From: Bradyrhizobium sp. 132
Lineage (GTDB): Bacteria > Pseudomonadota > Alphaproteobacteria > Rhizobiales > Xanthobacteraceae
Assembly (NCBI RefSeq): GCF_023074185.1
Contig: NZ_JADPKY010000132.1
Location: forward strand, 310,001 to 374,000
Direction: 5' to 3'
DNA length: 64,000 nt
Shown here: piece after piece, positions 30,295 to 39,867 of the stretch
How the letters are laid out: each line of letters opens with the position of its first letter
Numbering within the stretch: the first letter of the stretch is position 1
Notes under the pieces: generated by a model
Databases searched by the model: none
What the model was told of the DNA's origin: nothing
What the model saw: only the letters and a program-made list of their open reading frames with translations
Program-made: the position numbers and the translations under genes

Positions 30295-32424
30295 ATGTCC
30301 AATTCCAAAGATGCCGTCCGCAAGGTGCTTGACCAGGTCAAGGCGGACAACCGCACCAGCCTGACCGCGCCGGAAGGCAAGCTGGTCTGCGACGCCTACG
30401 GCATTCCGGTGCCGAAGGAGGGCGTGGCGAAGTCGGCCGGCGAGGCTGGCAAGATGGCCTCGTCCATGGGCTTCCCGGTGGTGATGAAGATCGTCTCGCC
30501 GGACATTCTCCACAAGACCGAAGCCGGCGGCGTCATCGTCGGCCTCAAGACGGCCGAAGACGCCGAGAAGGCCTACGACACCATTCTCGGCAACGCCAAG
30601 AAGTACAAATCCGATGCCAAGATCGAGGGCGTCCAGGTGCAGCAGATGCTGGCCGGCGGCACCGAAGTGATCGTCGGGTCGATCACCGACGCTTCGTTCG
30701 GCAAGCTGGTTGCCTTCGGCCTTGGCGGCGTGCTGGTCGAGGTCCTGAAGGACATCACCTTCCGCCTGGCGCCCGCGACCAAGCAAGACGCGCTGTCGAT
30801 GCTCGACGGCATCCAGGCGCATGAGATTTTGAAGGGCGTTCGCGGCGGCGAGCCGGTGAACCGCACGGCGCTTGCGGATATCATCGTCAAGGTCTCGCAG
30901 CTCGTCACTGATTTCCCCGAGATGGTCGAGCTCGATCTCAACCCGGTGTTCGCGACGGCAAAGGACGCGATCGCCGCCGACGTCCGCATCGTCGTCGATT
31001 TCGCTTACGTGCCCAAGCCGAAGCCGCGCCCGACCGAAGAGATCGTCGCGGCCATGAGCCGCATCATGCAGCCGAAGGCGGTTGCCGTGGTCGGTGCCTC
31101 GGCCGAAGACGGCAAGATCGGCAATTCCGTGATGAAGAACCTCATCAACGGCGGCTACAAGGGCGACATCTACCCGATCCATCCCAAGGCCGCCGAAATC
31201 CTCGGCTACAAGGCGTATAAGAGCGTCAAGGACGTGCCGGGCGTGATCGACACCGCGGTGTTCGCGATTCCCGCGAAGTTCGTGGCCGCGGCGCTGACCG
31301 AATGCGGCGAGAAGAAAATTCCCGGCGCGGTTCTGATTCCGTCGGGCTTCGCGGAAGCCGGCGCGCCGGAGCTCCAGGCCGAGATCGTCGAGGTCGGCAA
31401 GAAATACGACATCCGCCTGATGGGGCCGAACATCTACGGCTTCTACTACACGCCGGCCAATCTCTGCGCGACCTTCTGCACCGCCTACGACGTCAAGGGC
31501 CACGCGGCGCTGTCATCGCAGTCGGGTGGCATCGGCATGGCCATCATCGGTTTTTCGCGCTCGGCAAAAATGGGTGTGTCGGCCATCGTCGGTCTCGGCA
31601 ACAAGTCCGATATCGACGAGGACGATCTGCTCGCCTTCTTCGAGCAGGATCCGAACACCAACCTGATTGCGCAGCACTGCGAGGATCTCAAGGACGGCCG
31701 CGCCTTTGCCGAAGCCGCAAAACGCGTCTCCAAGAAGAAGCCTGTCATCGTGCTCAAGGCCGGCCGCACCTCCGCCGGTGCGAAGGCAGCCTCGTCGCAC
31801 ACCGGCGCGCTCGCCGGCAACGACAAGATCTACGAGGACGTCCTGGCGCAGTCCGGCGTGATCCGCGCCCGCTCGCTGCGGCAGCTGCTCGAGTTCGCGC
31901 GCGGCGTGCCGGTGCTGCCGACGCCCAAGGGCGAGAACGTCCTGATCATCACCGGTGCAGGCGGCTCGGGCGTGCTGCTGTCGGACTCCTGCGTCGACAA
32001 CGGCCTGTCGCTGATGTCGATGCCGCCGGATCTCGATGCGGCCTTCCGCAAGTTCATCCCGCCGTTCGGCGCGGCCGGAAATCCTGTGGACATCACCGGT
32101 GGCGAGCCGCCGATCACCTACGTCAACACGGTCAAGCTCGGCCTGACGGACGAGCGCATCCATTCGCTGATCCTCGGCTACTGGCACACTATCGTCACGC
32201 CGCCGATGGTGTTCGCCCGTAACATGGTCGAGGTGAAGAAGGAGATGGAGGCGAAGGGTTTTGTGAAGCCGATCGTCGCCTCGCTCGCCGGCGACGTCGA
32301 GGTCGAGGAAGCCGCCGAATATCTCTACCAGAACGGCATCCCGGCCTATGCCTATTCGACCGAACTGCCGGTCGAGGTCCTGGGCGCCAAGTACAAATGG
32401 GCGCGCGGGGCAGGGCTGCTCTGA
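30295..32424 (+). CDS. ADP-forming acyl-CoA synthetase (acetate-CoA-ligase type)
   Basis: 709-residue fused NDP-forming acyl-CoA synthetase in beta-alpha order. The ATP-grasp part (about 20-240) has H73 in ILHKTEAGGV and the C-terminal CoA-binding/succinyl-CoA-ligase part (about 255-709) has H502 in SSHTGALAG; these match the two histidines that relay phosphate in archaeal ACD enzymes. VVGASAEDGKIG is the CoA-binding Rossmann loop. It is divergent from gntR-oxc-frc and shares two operators, so it may prime the cycle by making a CoA ester of oxalate, formate or an adjacent acid. AGGGAGAAGCCAC precedes the ATG. Confidence 0.88.
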   Translation: MSNSKDAVRKVLDQVKADNRTSLTAPEGKLVCDAYGIPVPKEGVAKSAGEAGKMASSMGFPVVMKIVSPDILHKTEAGGVIVGLKTAEDAEKAYDTILGNAKKYKSDAKIEGVQVQQMLAGGTEVIVGSITDASFGKLVAFGLGGVLVEVLKDITFRLAPATKQDALSMLDGIQAHEILKGVRGGEPVNRTALADIIVKVSQLVTDFPEMVELDLNPVFATAKDAIAADVRIVVDFAYVPKPKPRPTEEIVAAMSRIMQPKAVAVVGASAEDGKIGNSVMKNLINGGYKGDIYPIHPKAAEILGYKAYKSVKDVPGVIDTAVFAIPAKFVAAALTECGEKKIPGAVLIPSGFAEAGAPELQAEIVEVGKKYDIRLMGPNIYGFYYTPANLCATFCTAYDVKGHAALSSQSGGIGMAIIGFSRSAKMGVSAIVGLGNKSDIDEDDLLAFFEQDPNTNLIAQHCEDLKDGRAFAEAAKRVSKKKPVIVLKAGRTSAGAKAASSHTGALAGNDKIYEDVLAQSGVIRARSLRQLLEFARGVPVLPTPKGENVLIITGAGGSGVLLSDSCVDNGLSLMSMPPDLDAAFRKFIPPFGAAGNPVDITGGEPPITYVNTVKLGLTDERIHSLILGYWHTIVTPPMVFARNMVEVKKEMEAKGFVKPIVASLAGDVEVEEAAEYLYQNGIPAYAYSTELPVEVLGAKYKWARGAGLL

Positions 32425-32436
32425 CACGAGGACTTT

Positions 32437-32464
32437 CACCTCTCTCCGCACGCGGAGAGAGGTG
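32437..32464. terminator. Hairpin after the acyl-CoA ligase
   Basis: A perfect 13-bp stem CACCTCTCTCCGC/GCGGAGAGAGGTG with a 2-base loop, 12 bp after the stop. No clear T-run follows, so it may be a repeat-derived hairpin that stalls or protects the transcript. Confidence 0.6.
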
Positions 32465-32481
32465 ACAATTGTCAGGTCGCG

Positions 32482-33327
32482 ATGGGCAAGAACGTGATCC
32501 GGCGCAAATCGCTCGAGCCTCGATCGTCGGAGGCAGACCACGACGCGCGCGACGGCGGTGTGCAGTCCGTCGGCCGCGCGCTGTCGATCCTCGAGACGCT
32601 GGCCGAGGACGACGAAGGCTATCGCCTCAGCGATCTCGCCGTCCGCACCGGCCTGTCGGCCTCAACCGTGCACCGCCTGCTGGCGACGCTGGAAAGCCGC
32701 CGCTTCGTGCAATTCGACCGCGCCGAATCCAAATGGCATGTCGGTGTGCGCAGCTTCACGGTCGGCGCGAGCTTTGCCCGACGGCGCAATTTCAGCGCCC
32801 AGGCCATTCCCTATTTGCGCAAGCTGCGCGATCTCACCCGCGAGACCGCCAATCTCGCCGTCGTCGACGACGAGTTCATCATCGTGCTGACCCGGATGGA
32901 GAGCCGCGAGATCATGCGCTCGCTGACCAAGGTCGGCGGTCGCGTCGCCATGGTGACATCGGGTGTCGGCAAGGCGGTGCTTGCGACCTACTCCGACGAG
33001 GACGTCAGTGCCGTCATCCGCCATCACGGCATGCCACGCCTGACCGAGAAATCCATCGTGCGACCGAGCGATCTGTTCAGGGAGCTCGCGACCATCCGCA
33101 AGCAGGGTTTTGCAGTGGATGATGAAGAGGCCGAGATGGGTCTGCGCTGCGTCGCAGCCGTGGTCTACAGCCCCAGCGCCGAGCCGCTCGCCGCGATCTC
33201 GGTGTCCGGCTTGACCAGCCGCGTCACCGACGGCCGGCTGCCCGAGATCGGCCGCGTGGTGCGGGACGTCGCGGCGGAACTGACGGCAGCGCTTGGCGGC
33301 GTGATGCCGGCGGCAAAGCCGGGTTGA
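32482..33327 (+). CDS. IclR-family transcriptional regulator
   Basis: 281 residues. The N-terminal winged HTH (about 25-90, GYRLSDLAVRTGLSASTVHRLLATLE) is followed by the IclR effector domain (about 105-270, with RDLTRETANLAVVDDEFIIV and GMPRLTEKSI). IclR relatives such as AllR repress glyoxylate and allantoin genes in response to glyoxylate. Its position 2.9 kb before gcl-hyi-glxR on the same strand makes it a plausible regulator of that operon, by analogy only. The ATG at 32482 gives MGKNVIRRKSLEP. Confidence 0.87.
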   Translation: MGKNVIRRKSLEPRSSEADHDARDGGVQSVGRALSILETLAEDDEGYRLSDLAVRTGLSASTVHRLLATLESRRFVQFDRAESKWHVGVRSFTVGASFARRRNFSAQAIPYLRKLRDLTRETANLAVVDDEFIIVLTRMESREIMRSLTKVGGRVAMVTSGVGKAVLATYSDEDVSAVIRHHGMPRLTEKSIVRPSDLFRELATIRKQGFAVDDEEAEMGLRCVAAVVYSPSAEPLAAISVSGLTSRVTDGRLPEIGRVVRDVAAELTAALGGVMPAAKPG

Positions 33328-33435
33328 GCCAGGCCTGCGCTCCATCGCCACCTTGCGGGAGAAATCAGCTCTGGCGGCAAGAGCCCCGACATCGGTATAT
33401 CCGTCCACCGTTGTCGCGTCCTTTTGGGGAAAGTC

Positions 33436-34227
33436 ATGCCGTCAGAGCTCCGTTCGCCCCGTCTCGCCGTCCTGATTGATGCCGACAATGCTTCGGCCAA
33501 GATCGCGGATGGACTGTTCGAGGAGATCGCCAAGATCGGCGAGGCCAGCGTCCGCCGTATCTACGGCGATTTCTCCAATGCCAGGTCCAGGGGCTGGGCC
33601 GACATCCTGTCGAAACACGCCATCATCCCGCAGCAGCAATTCGCCTATACGACGGGAAAGAATGCATCCGACATAACGCTGGTCATCGACGCGATGGACC
33701 TGCTTCACAGCGGCCGGTTCGATGGCTTCTGCCTGGTGTCGTCCGACAGCGACTTTACCCGTCTTGCCGCCCGTATCCGCGAGCAGGGCGTCGATGTCTT
33801 TGGGTTCGGCGAGCAGAAGACGCCGGAAAGCTTCCGGCAGGCCTGCCGAAGGTTCGTCTATACGGAGAACCTGCTTCCCGCCCCCGCGAACACGCAGGAT
33901 GCGGCGGCGAGGTCAGCGCCACTTCAGCCGCCCGATGGGGCAACCCCCATCATCAAGAGGGTCATCACCCAGATGGAGAGCGAAGACGGCTGGGTCACGC
34001 TCGGAGAGGTCGGGCGGCAGCTTGCCAATCTGGCGTCCGATTTCGATCCGAGGACGTTCGGTTTCCGCAAGCTGAGTGACCTCGTGCGGAAGACAAACTC
34101 CTTCGAGATCGATGAGCCGAAGGGGCGGTCGATGCGGATTCGGGTCAAGCCTGCTGCCGCACCACCGTCGAAAACGCGGAACCCGCGCAGAAGGTCAGGG
34201 ACGGCAGGCGTTCCACCCAAGGCGTAA
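33436..34227 (+). CDS. NYN-domain PIN-like nuclease with C-terminal OST-HTH/LOTUS domain
   Basis: 263 residues. The NYN (LabA/PIN-like) domain covers about 8-145: VLIDADNASAKIADGLFEEI with the first catalytic aspartates, DITLVIDAMDLLHSG, and SSDSDFTRLAARIREQG with the third acidic cluster. The winged OST-HTH domain is at about 168-242 (EDGWVTLGEVGRQLAN, FGFRKLSDLVRKTNSF). This pair is typical of proteins predicted to cleave or bind structured RNA. A basic tail follows. ATG at 33436; GGGGAAA upstream. It has no operon partner. Confidence 0.85.
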   Translation: MPSELRSPRLAVLIDADNASAKIADGLFEEIAKIGEASVRRIYGDFSNARSRGWADILSKHAIIPQQQFAYTTGKNASDITLVIDAMDLLHSGRFDGFCLVSSDSDFTRLAARIREQGVDVFGFGEQKTPESFRQACRRFVYTENLLPAPANTQDAAARSAPLQPPDGATPIIKRVITQMESEDGWVTLGEVGRQLANLASDFDPRTFGFRKLSDLVRKTNSFEIDEPKGRSMRIRVKPAAAPPSKTRNPRRRSGTAGVPPKA

Positions 34228-34311
34228 GCAGGCGTGCTGTTATATTTGAGCTTGCCCGGTCTGGCTCAGGGCGTAACCATCGCGGGGCCGTAACATCCCG
34301 CGAGAGCGCTC

Positions 34312-36114
34312 ATGACAAAACTCACCCGCTTTGCCGTCGCGCCGCTGCACGCGATGACGCGGCGTCTGGCCGATGTCGCCTCCGCGCGGGTCGCGCCCGA
34401 TCTCGTCATATCAGGTGCGCGGGTGCTCTCGACCTATTCCGAGCGCATCCACGCGAACCGCGAGGTCTGGATTACCGGGGGGCGCATTGCGGCGGTGAAG
34501 CCGGCGGGTGCTGCGAAGCGATTCTTCGGCAACGTGCCGCTGTACGACGCCGCCGGCGGCATCATCGCGCCCGGCCTGGTCGATCCGCACATCCACATCG
34601 AATCCTCGATGGTGACGGCCTGCGCCTATGCCGAGGCGGCACTGCTCAACGGCACCACCACGATCTTCTGCGACAGCCACGAGATCGGCAACGTCATGGA
34701 CGTCGCCGGCGTTGAGGCCATGTTGGAGGACGCGCGCGAAGCCCCGCTTTCGATCTTCCTGACGGTGCCGAGCACGGTACCGGCCACCTCGGCCGCACTG
34801 GAGACTGCGGGCGGCGACCTCACGCCGGACAAGATCGCCGGCCTGTTCGACCGCTGGCCGGAAGCAGTCGGGCTCGGCGAGAAGATGGATTTTGTGCCTG
34901 TTACCATGGGCGATGAACGCAGCCACGCCATCCTCGCCGCCGCCCTGAAGCGCGGGCGACCGGTGTCCGGCCATGTCTATGGCCGCGAATTCGTCGCGGC
35001 CTATGCGGCATCCGGCGTCACCGACACCCATGAGGCGATCGACCGCGACATCGCCGACGATTTGCTCGATGCCGGCGTCTGGGTGTTTTTGCGTGGCGGC
35101 CCGCCGACCACGCCATGGCACTCGCTGCCGCAGGCGATCCGCACCATCACCGAGCTCGGCGCCTCGCACAAGCGCACCGCCGTGTGCACCGATGACCGCG
35201 ACGCCGATGATCTGCTGCTGTTCGGCCTCGACTGGGTGGTGCGGGAGGCGGTGAAGGCGGGAATGTCGCCCGAGCAGGCCTGGTCAATGGGGTCGCTGCA
35301 TGGTGCGACGCGCTTTGGCATCGATGGCGATATCGGCGGGTTCGGCGGCGGCCGCCGCGCCGATCTGGTGTTGGTAGACGACAATCTCAGGCCGCAATGC
35401 ACCTGGTACGGTGGCGAACTCGTGGTCGAGCACCGTAAGATCACGCCGAAGCTCGATCAGGCGCTGTCGCAGCGTTATCAATATCCGAAGGCGGCATATG
35501 CGACCGTGAAGCTGCCCGAGAAGGTCAAGTTGACGCCGGAGTTGCCGGCGAAAGCCTGTACCGTCAACGCGATCAAGACCGCGCTGCCCGGCATCACGCT
35601 GATCCATGAGAAGATCGCGATCGAGCCCGCAAAAGACTGGCCGTCGCTGTTTGCGCGCTACGGCCTGTGCTTCGTTACGGTGGTCGAGCGCCACGGCAAA
35701 TCGGCCGGCAACGTCGCCTATGGCTTGCTGAAGGATTTTGGCCTGAAGCGCGGGGCGGTAGCCTCCAGCGTCGGGCACGACAGCCACAACATCATCGTTG
35801 CCGGAACCAACGAGGCCGATATGCAGGCGGCGATATCGGCCATCAAGGCACAGCACGGCGCCGTCTGTGTCGTCGCCGACGGCAAGGTGAGGGCGCTGGT
35901 GCCGCTGCCAATCGCCGGGCTCTTGTCCGACAAGCGCGTCACGGAGGTGGCCGAGGAGGTCAAAGCTCTGAAGAAGGAATGGGCGGAGGCCGGCTGCACC
36001 ATCCCCTACATGGGCTTCAATTTGATTCCGCTATCGGTCATTCCGGAAATTCGCCTCACCGACAAGGGTCTCGTGCTGGTGCCGCAGATGGAGCTGGCGC
36101 CGCTGTTCGAGTGA
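34312..36114 (+). CDS. ade: Adenine deaminase
   Basis: 600-residue amidohydrolase-superfamily adenine deaminase, converting adenine to hypoxanthine and ammonia with a bimetal (Mn/Fe) centre. Metal-ligand motifs are PGLVDPHIHIESS (about 85-97), the H in CDSHEIGNV, and GHVYG and DTHEA further on; the C-terminal Ade-specific domain contains GRSAGNVAYGLLK-like and SVGHDSHNI sequences. It lies between the NYN gene and gcl. Hypoxanthine from it could be drawn into purine breakdown, which produces glyoxylate and may explain the location next to gcl. Confidence 0.93.
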   Translation: MTKLTRFAVAPLHAMTRRLADVASARVAPDLVISGARVLSTYSERIHANREVWITGGRIAAVKPAGAAKRFFGNVPLYDAAGGIIAPGLVDPHIHIESSMVTACAYAEAALLNGTTTIFCDSHEIGNVMDVAGVEAMLEDAREAPLSIFLTVPSTVPATSAALETAGGDLTPDKIAGLFDRWPEAVGLGEKMDFVPVTMGDERSHAILAAALKRGRPVSGHVYGREFVAAYAASGVTDTHEAIDRDIADDLLDAGVWVFLRGGPPTTPWHSLPQAIRTITELGASHKRTAVCTDDRDADDLLLFGLDWVVREAVKAGMSPEQAWSMGSLHGATRFGIDGDIGGFGGGRRADLVLVDDNLRPQCTWYGGELVVEHRKITPKLDQALSQRYQYPKAAYATVKLPEKVKLTPELPAKACTVNAIKTALPGITLIHEKIAIEPAKDWPSLFARYGLCFVTVVERHGKSAGNVAYGLLKDFGLKRGAVASSVGHDSHNIIVAGTNEADMQAAISAIKAQHGAVCVVADGKVRALVPLPIAGLLSDKRVTEVAEEVKALKKEWAEAGCTIPYMGFNLIPLSVIPEIRLTDKGLVLVPQMELAPLFE

Positions 36115-36266
36115 GCGCTTTCACGCGTTTCTCGACCTAACCGATTGAGACCGCCGCGTTTTTTCCGCGGCTGCCGCATCGTGGAAAATAAAATCGAACT
36201 CGTTGAGATCGTATCCTGCGCGCCCGATGATCTCGCTCAGCCAAATGCAACCGAGCGAGGTCCGAT

Positions 36267-38057
36267 ATGGCGAAAATGCGAGCCATCGATGCTGCCGTGC
36301 GAATTCTGGAGAAGGAAGGCATCTCGACTGCCTTCGGCGTTCCCGGGGCCGCGATCAATCCGCTCTACTCGGCGCTGAAGAAGCGCGGTTCGATCCGCCA
36401 TATCCTGGCGCGGCATGTCGAGGGTGCCTCGCACATGGCCGAGGGCTACACGCGGGCCAAGGCCGGCAACATCGGCGTCTGCATCGGAACCTCGGGGCCG
36501 GCGGGCACCGACATGATCACCGGGCTTTATTCGGCGATCGCCGATTCCATCCCGATCCTCTGCATCACCGGACAGGCGCCACGGGCGCGGCTCTACAAGG
36601 AAGATTTCCAGGCCGTCGACATCGAGTCGATCGCAAAGCCCGTAACGAAATGGGCGGTGACCGTGCGCGAGCCCGCGCTGGTGCCCCGCGTGTTCAGCCA
36701 GGCTTTTCACGTGATGCGCTCCGGCCGCCCGGGGCCGGTGCTGATCGACATGCCGCTCGACGTGCAACTCGCCGAGATCGAGTTCGACGACGAGACCTAC
36801 GAGCCACTGCCGGTCTACAAGCCCACCGCGACGCGCAAGCAGGTCGAGAAGGCGCTGGAGATGCTCAACGCCGCCGAGCGGCCGCTGATCGTGGCGGGCG
36901 GTGGCGTCATCAATGCGGACGCCTCCGACCTGCTGGTCGAGTTTGCCGAGATCGCGAATGTTCCGGTGGTGCCGACGCTGATGGGGTGGGGGGCGATCCC
37001 CGACGACCACGTGCTGATGGCCGGCATGGTCGGCCTTCAGACCAGCCATCGTTACGGCAACGCCACGATGCTCGAATCCGATTTCGTGCTCGGCATCGGC
37101 AACCGCTGGGCCAACCGTCACACCGGCTCGGTCGAGACCTACACCAAGGGTCGCACCTTCGTGCATGTCGACATCGAGCCGACCCAGATCGGGCGCGTGT
37201 TCAATCCCGATCTCGGCATCGTCTCGGATGCGAAGGCCGCGCTCGAACTGTTCGTCACCGTCGCCAGGGAGTGGCGCCGGTCAGGCAGGTTGCGCGAGCG
37301 CCAGGCGTGGCCCGCGGCCTGCCGCGATCGCAAGAAGACGATGCTGCGCAAGAGCCATTTCGACAACGTCCCGATCAAGCCCCAGCGCGTCTACGAGGAG
37401 ATGACCAAGGCGTTTGGCCGTGACACCTGCTACGTTTCGGTGATCGGCCTGTCGCAAATCGCCGGCGCGCAGTTCCTCGGCGTTTACAAGCCGCGTAACT
37501 GGATCAATGCCGGGCAGGCGGGGCCGCTCGGCTGGACGCTGCCCGCCGCCCTCGGCGTGCGCGCGGCGTGTCCGGATCGCGACATCGTCGCGCTCTCCGG
37601 CGACTACGATTTCCAGTTCCTGATCGAGGAGCTCGCGGTCGGCGCGCAGTTCAATCTGCCCTACATCCACGTCGTCGTGAACAATTCCTATCTCGGGCTG
37701 ATCCGCCAGGCCCAGCGTGGCTTCGACATGGACTATCACGTCCAGCTCTCCTTCGATAACATCAACGCGCCCGAGCTCGGTGGCTACGGCGTCGATCACG
37801 TCGCGGTCGCCGAAGGCCTCGGTTGCAAGGCGATTCGCGTCACCGATCCCAAGGATTCGCAGGCCGCGTTCGCGACCGCGCGCGAATGGATGGCGAAGTA
37901 CCGCGTGCCCGTGATGGTCGAGTTCATCCTCGAACGCGTCACCAACATCGCGATGGGCACGGAGATCGACAACATCGTCGAGTTCGAGGAGGTGCTGGAT
38001 CTGCCGCTCGACGAGGTCGAGAGCGCGCGGTCCGGCGTGCTGCAGCCGGCGGAATAG
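36267..38057 (+). CDS. gcl: Glyoxylate carboligase (tartronate-semialdehyde synthase)
   Basis: 596-residue ThDP enzyme joining two glyoxylates into tartronate semialdehyde with CO2 release. The catalytic glutamate common to other ThDP enzymes is replaced by V51 in ILARHVEGASHMAEGY, the hallmark of Gcl. The ThDP-Mg motif is GDYDFQFLIEELAVG...VVNNSYLGL and FAD-domain residues are central. The ATG at 36267 heads a gcl-hyi-glxR operon with 11 and 12 bp between genes. It would use glyoxylate from oxalate, purine or glycolate metabolism. Confidence 0.97.
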   Translation: MAKMRAIDAAVRILEKEGISTAFGVPGAAINPLYSALKKRGSIRHILARHVEGASHMAEGYTRAKAGNIGVCIGTSGPAGTDMITGLYSAIADSIPILCITGQAPRARLYKEDFQAVDIESIAKPVTKWAVTVREPALVPRVFSQAFHVMRSGRPGPVLIDMPLDVQLAEIEFDDETYEPLPVYKPTATRKQVEKALEMLNAAERPLIVAGGGVINADASDLLVEFAEIANVPVVPTLMGWGAIPDDHVLMAGMVGLQTSHRYGNATMLESDFVLGIGNRWANRHTGSVETYTKGRTFVHVDIEPTQIGRVFNPDLGIVSDAKAALELFVTVAREWRRSGRLRERQAWPAACRDRKKTMLRKSHFDNVPIKPQRVYEEMTKAFGRDTCYVSVIGLSQIAGAQFLGVYKPRNWINAGQAGPLGWTLPAALGVRAACPDRDIVALSGDYDFQFLIEELAVGAQFNLPYIHVVVNNSYLGLIRQAQRGFDMDYHVQLSFDNINAPELGGYGVDHVAVAEGLGCKAIRVTDPKDSQAAFATAREWMAKYRVPVMVEFILERVTNIAMGTEIDNIVEFEEVLDLPLDEVESARSGVLQPAE

Positions 38058-38068
38058 GGAACAGCATC

Positions 38069-38854
38069 ATGCCGAAATTCGCCGCCAACCTCACCATGCT
38101 CTTCAACGAGATGCCGTTCGTGGACCGCTTCGCTGCGGCCAAGGCGGCGGGCTTCTCCGGGGTCGAATATCTCTTTCCCTATGATTTCGACAAGGCGCTT
38201 TTGCGCGAGCAGCTCGACAGCCATGGGCTGACGCAGGTGCTGCACAATCTGCCGGCCGGCAACTGGGCCGCAGGCGAGCGCGGCATCGCGATCCTGCCCG
38301 ATCGCGTCGCCGAATTCCGCGACGGCGTGTTTCGCGCCATCGACCATGCCAAGGCGCTCGATTGCGAGCAGCTCAACTGCCTCGTCGGCATCGCGCCAGT
38401 GGACGCCGATCCGCGCGAGCTGAACGAGACGCTGGTCGGGAATTTGCGCTTCGCGGCCTCGACGCTGGCGCGGGAGAACATCAAGCTGCTGGTCGAGCCG
38501 ATCAACACGCTCGACATTCCCGGCTTCTTCCTCAACGGCACCGAGCAGGCCGTGCAGCTCATCTCGGAGGTGCGGTCGAACAATCTGTTCGTCCAGTACG
38601 ACATCTATCACATGCAGATCATGGAGGGTGACCTCGCCCGTACCATGCAGGAATATCTCCCCCAGATCGCCCACATCCAGCTCGCCGACAATCCCGGCCG
38701 CCACGAACCGGGCACCGGCGAGATCAACTATCCCTTCCTGTTCCGCCATCTCGACGCGATCGGTTATCGTGGCTGGGTCGGCTGTGAGTACAAGCCGCGC
38801 ACCACGACGCTGGAAGGCCTGTCCTGGCATGCGGCGCAGACATTCGAGACCTGA
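38069..38854 (+). CDS. hyi: Hydroxypyruvate isomerase
   Basis: 261-residue TIM-barrel isomerase interconverting hydroxypyruvate and tartronate semialdehyde. It belongs to the AP-endonuclease-2/xylose-isomerase-like family: the metal ligands fall in LVEPINTLDIPGFFLNG, VQYDIYHMQ, HIQLADNPGRHEPGTGEINY and CEYKPRT. The ATG at 38069 lies 11 bp after gcl; the open frame upstream is inside gcl. Length is close to E. coli Hyi (258). Confidence 0.95.
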   Translation: MPKFAANLTMLFNEMPFVDRFAAAKAAGFSGVEYLFPYDFDKALLREQLDSHGLTQVLHNLPAGNWAAGERGIAILPDRVAEFRDGVFRAIDHAKALDCEQLNCLVGIAPVDADPRELNETLVGNLRFAASTLARENIKLLVEPINTLDIPGFFLNGTEQAVQLISEVRSNNLFVQYDIYHMQIMEGDLARTMQEYLPQIAHIQLADNPGRHEPGTGEINYPFLFRHLDAIGYRGWVGCEYKPRTTTLEGLSWHAAQTFET

Positions 38855-38866
38855 GGAAATTTGGAC

Positions 38867-39769
38867 ATGATCGACATCGGCTTCATCGGACTTGGCACCA
38901 TGGGACGACCGATGGCCGGCCATCTTCTGGCCGCAGGACATCGCGTTCTCCTGCATGACGTCGCGCCTGTCGCGGCGGAGCTGATCGCGGCTGGCGGCGT
39001 TGCCTGCAAGTCGAGCAAGGAGGTCGCAGAGGAGGCGGATGCCGTCATCATCATGGTGCCCGATACGCCGCATGTGGAAGCCGTGCTGTTCGGCACGGAC
39101 GGCGTCGCGAGCGGCATCTCCAAGGGCAAGATCGTGGTCGACATGAGCTCGATCTCGCCGCTGGCGACCAAGGAGTTCGCAAAGAGGATCGAGGCGCTCG
39201 GCGCGGATTATCTCGACGCACCGGTTTCGGGCGGGGAGGTCGGTGCCAGGGCGGCAAGCCTCACCATCATGGTCGGCGGGCCCGAGCGTGCCTTCAGCGC
39301 CATGAAGCCGATCTTCGATCGCATGGGAAAGAACGTCACCCGGGTCGGCGCCAATGGCGACGGCCAGACAACGAAGGTCGCCAACCAGATCATCGTTGCG
39401 TTGACGATCGAGGCGGTGAGCGAAGCGCTGCTGTTCGCGTCGAAAGCCGGCGCCGATCCGGCACTGGTGCGGCAGGCCCTGATGGGCGGCTTTGCCTCGT
39501 CGCGGATACTCGAAGTGCATGGCGAGCGCATGGTGAAGCGCAATTTCGATCCCGGTTTCCGCATCGAGCTGCACCAGAAGGATCTCAACCTCGCGCTTGA
39601 AGGCGCTCGCGCGCTCGGCCTGTCGTTGCCGAGCACGGCGGTGGCGCAGCAATTGTTCTCGTCCTGCACCGCGCATGGCGGCAAGGGCTGGGATCACTCG
39701 GCGATGGTGCGGGCGCTGGAACTGATGGCTGGCCACGAGATCGCCGCGGCCCGAACTGTTACGGGGTAA
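38867..39769 (+). CDS. glxR: 2-hydroxy-3-oxopropionate reductase (tartronate semialdehyde reductase)
   Basis: 300-residue beta-hydroxyacid dehydrogenase that reduces tartronate semialdehyde to glycerate using NAD(P)H. N-terminal Rossmann motif IGFIGLGTMGRPMAGHLL, substrate loop DAPVSGGEVGA, and catalytic lysine in KVANQIIVALTIEAVSE. The ATG at 38867 is chosen over a TTG six bases earlier because AGGA ends 9 bases before it. It closes the gcl-hyi-glxR operon. Confidence 0.95.
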   Translation: MIDIGFIGLGTMGRPMAGHLLAAGHRVLLHDVAPVAAELIAAGGVACKSSKEVAEEADAVIIMVPDTPHVEAVLFGTDGVASGISKGKIVVDMSSISPLATKEFAKRIEALGADYLDAPVSGGEVGARAASLTIMVGGPERAFSAMKPIFDRMGKNVTRVGANGDGQTTKVANQIIVALTIEAVSEALLFASKAGADPALVRQALMGGFASSRILEVHGERMVKRNFDPGFRIELHQKDLNLALEGARALGLSLPSTAVAQQLFSSCTAHGGKGWDHSAMVRALELMAGHEIAAARTVTG

Positions 39770-39867
39770 TCATCTCCGGATCTGGCGCGTCTTTCGCCAC
39801 GGGGAACCGGAACAATGCTCCGGCCCCGCGGTTGAAGGCGCACAACAATCACTGGAGACATCAGGAC

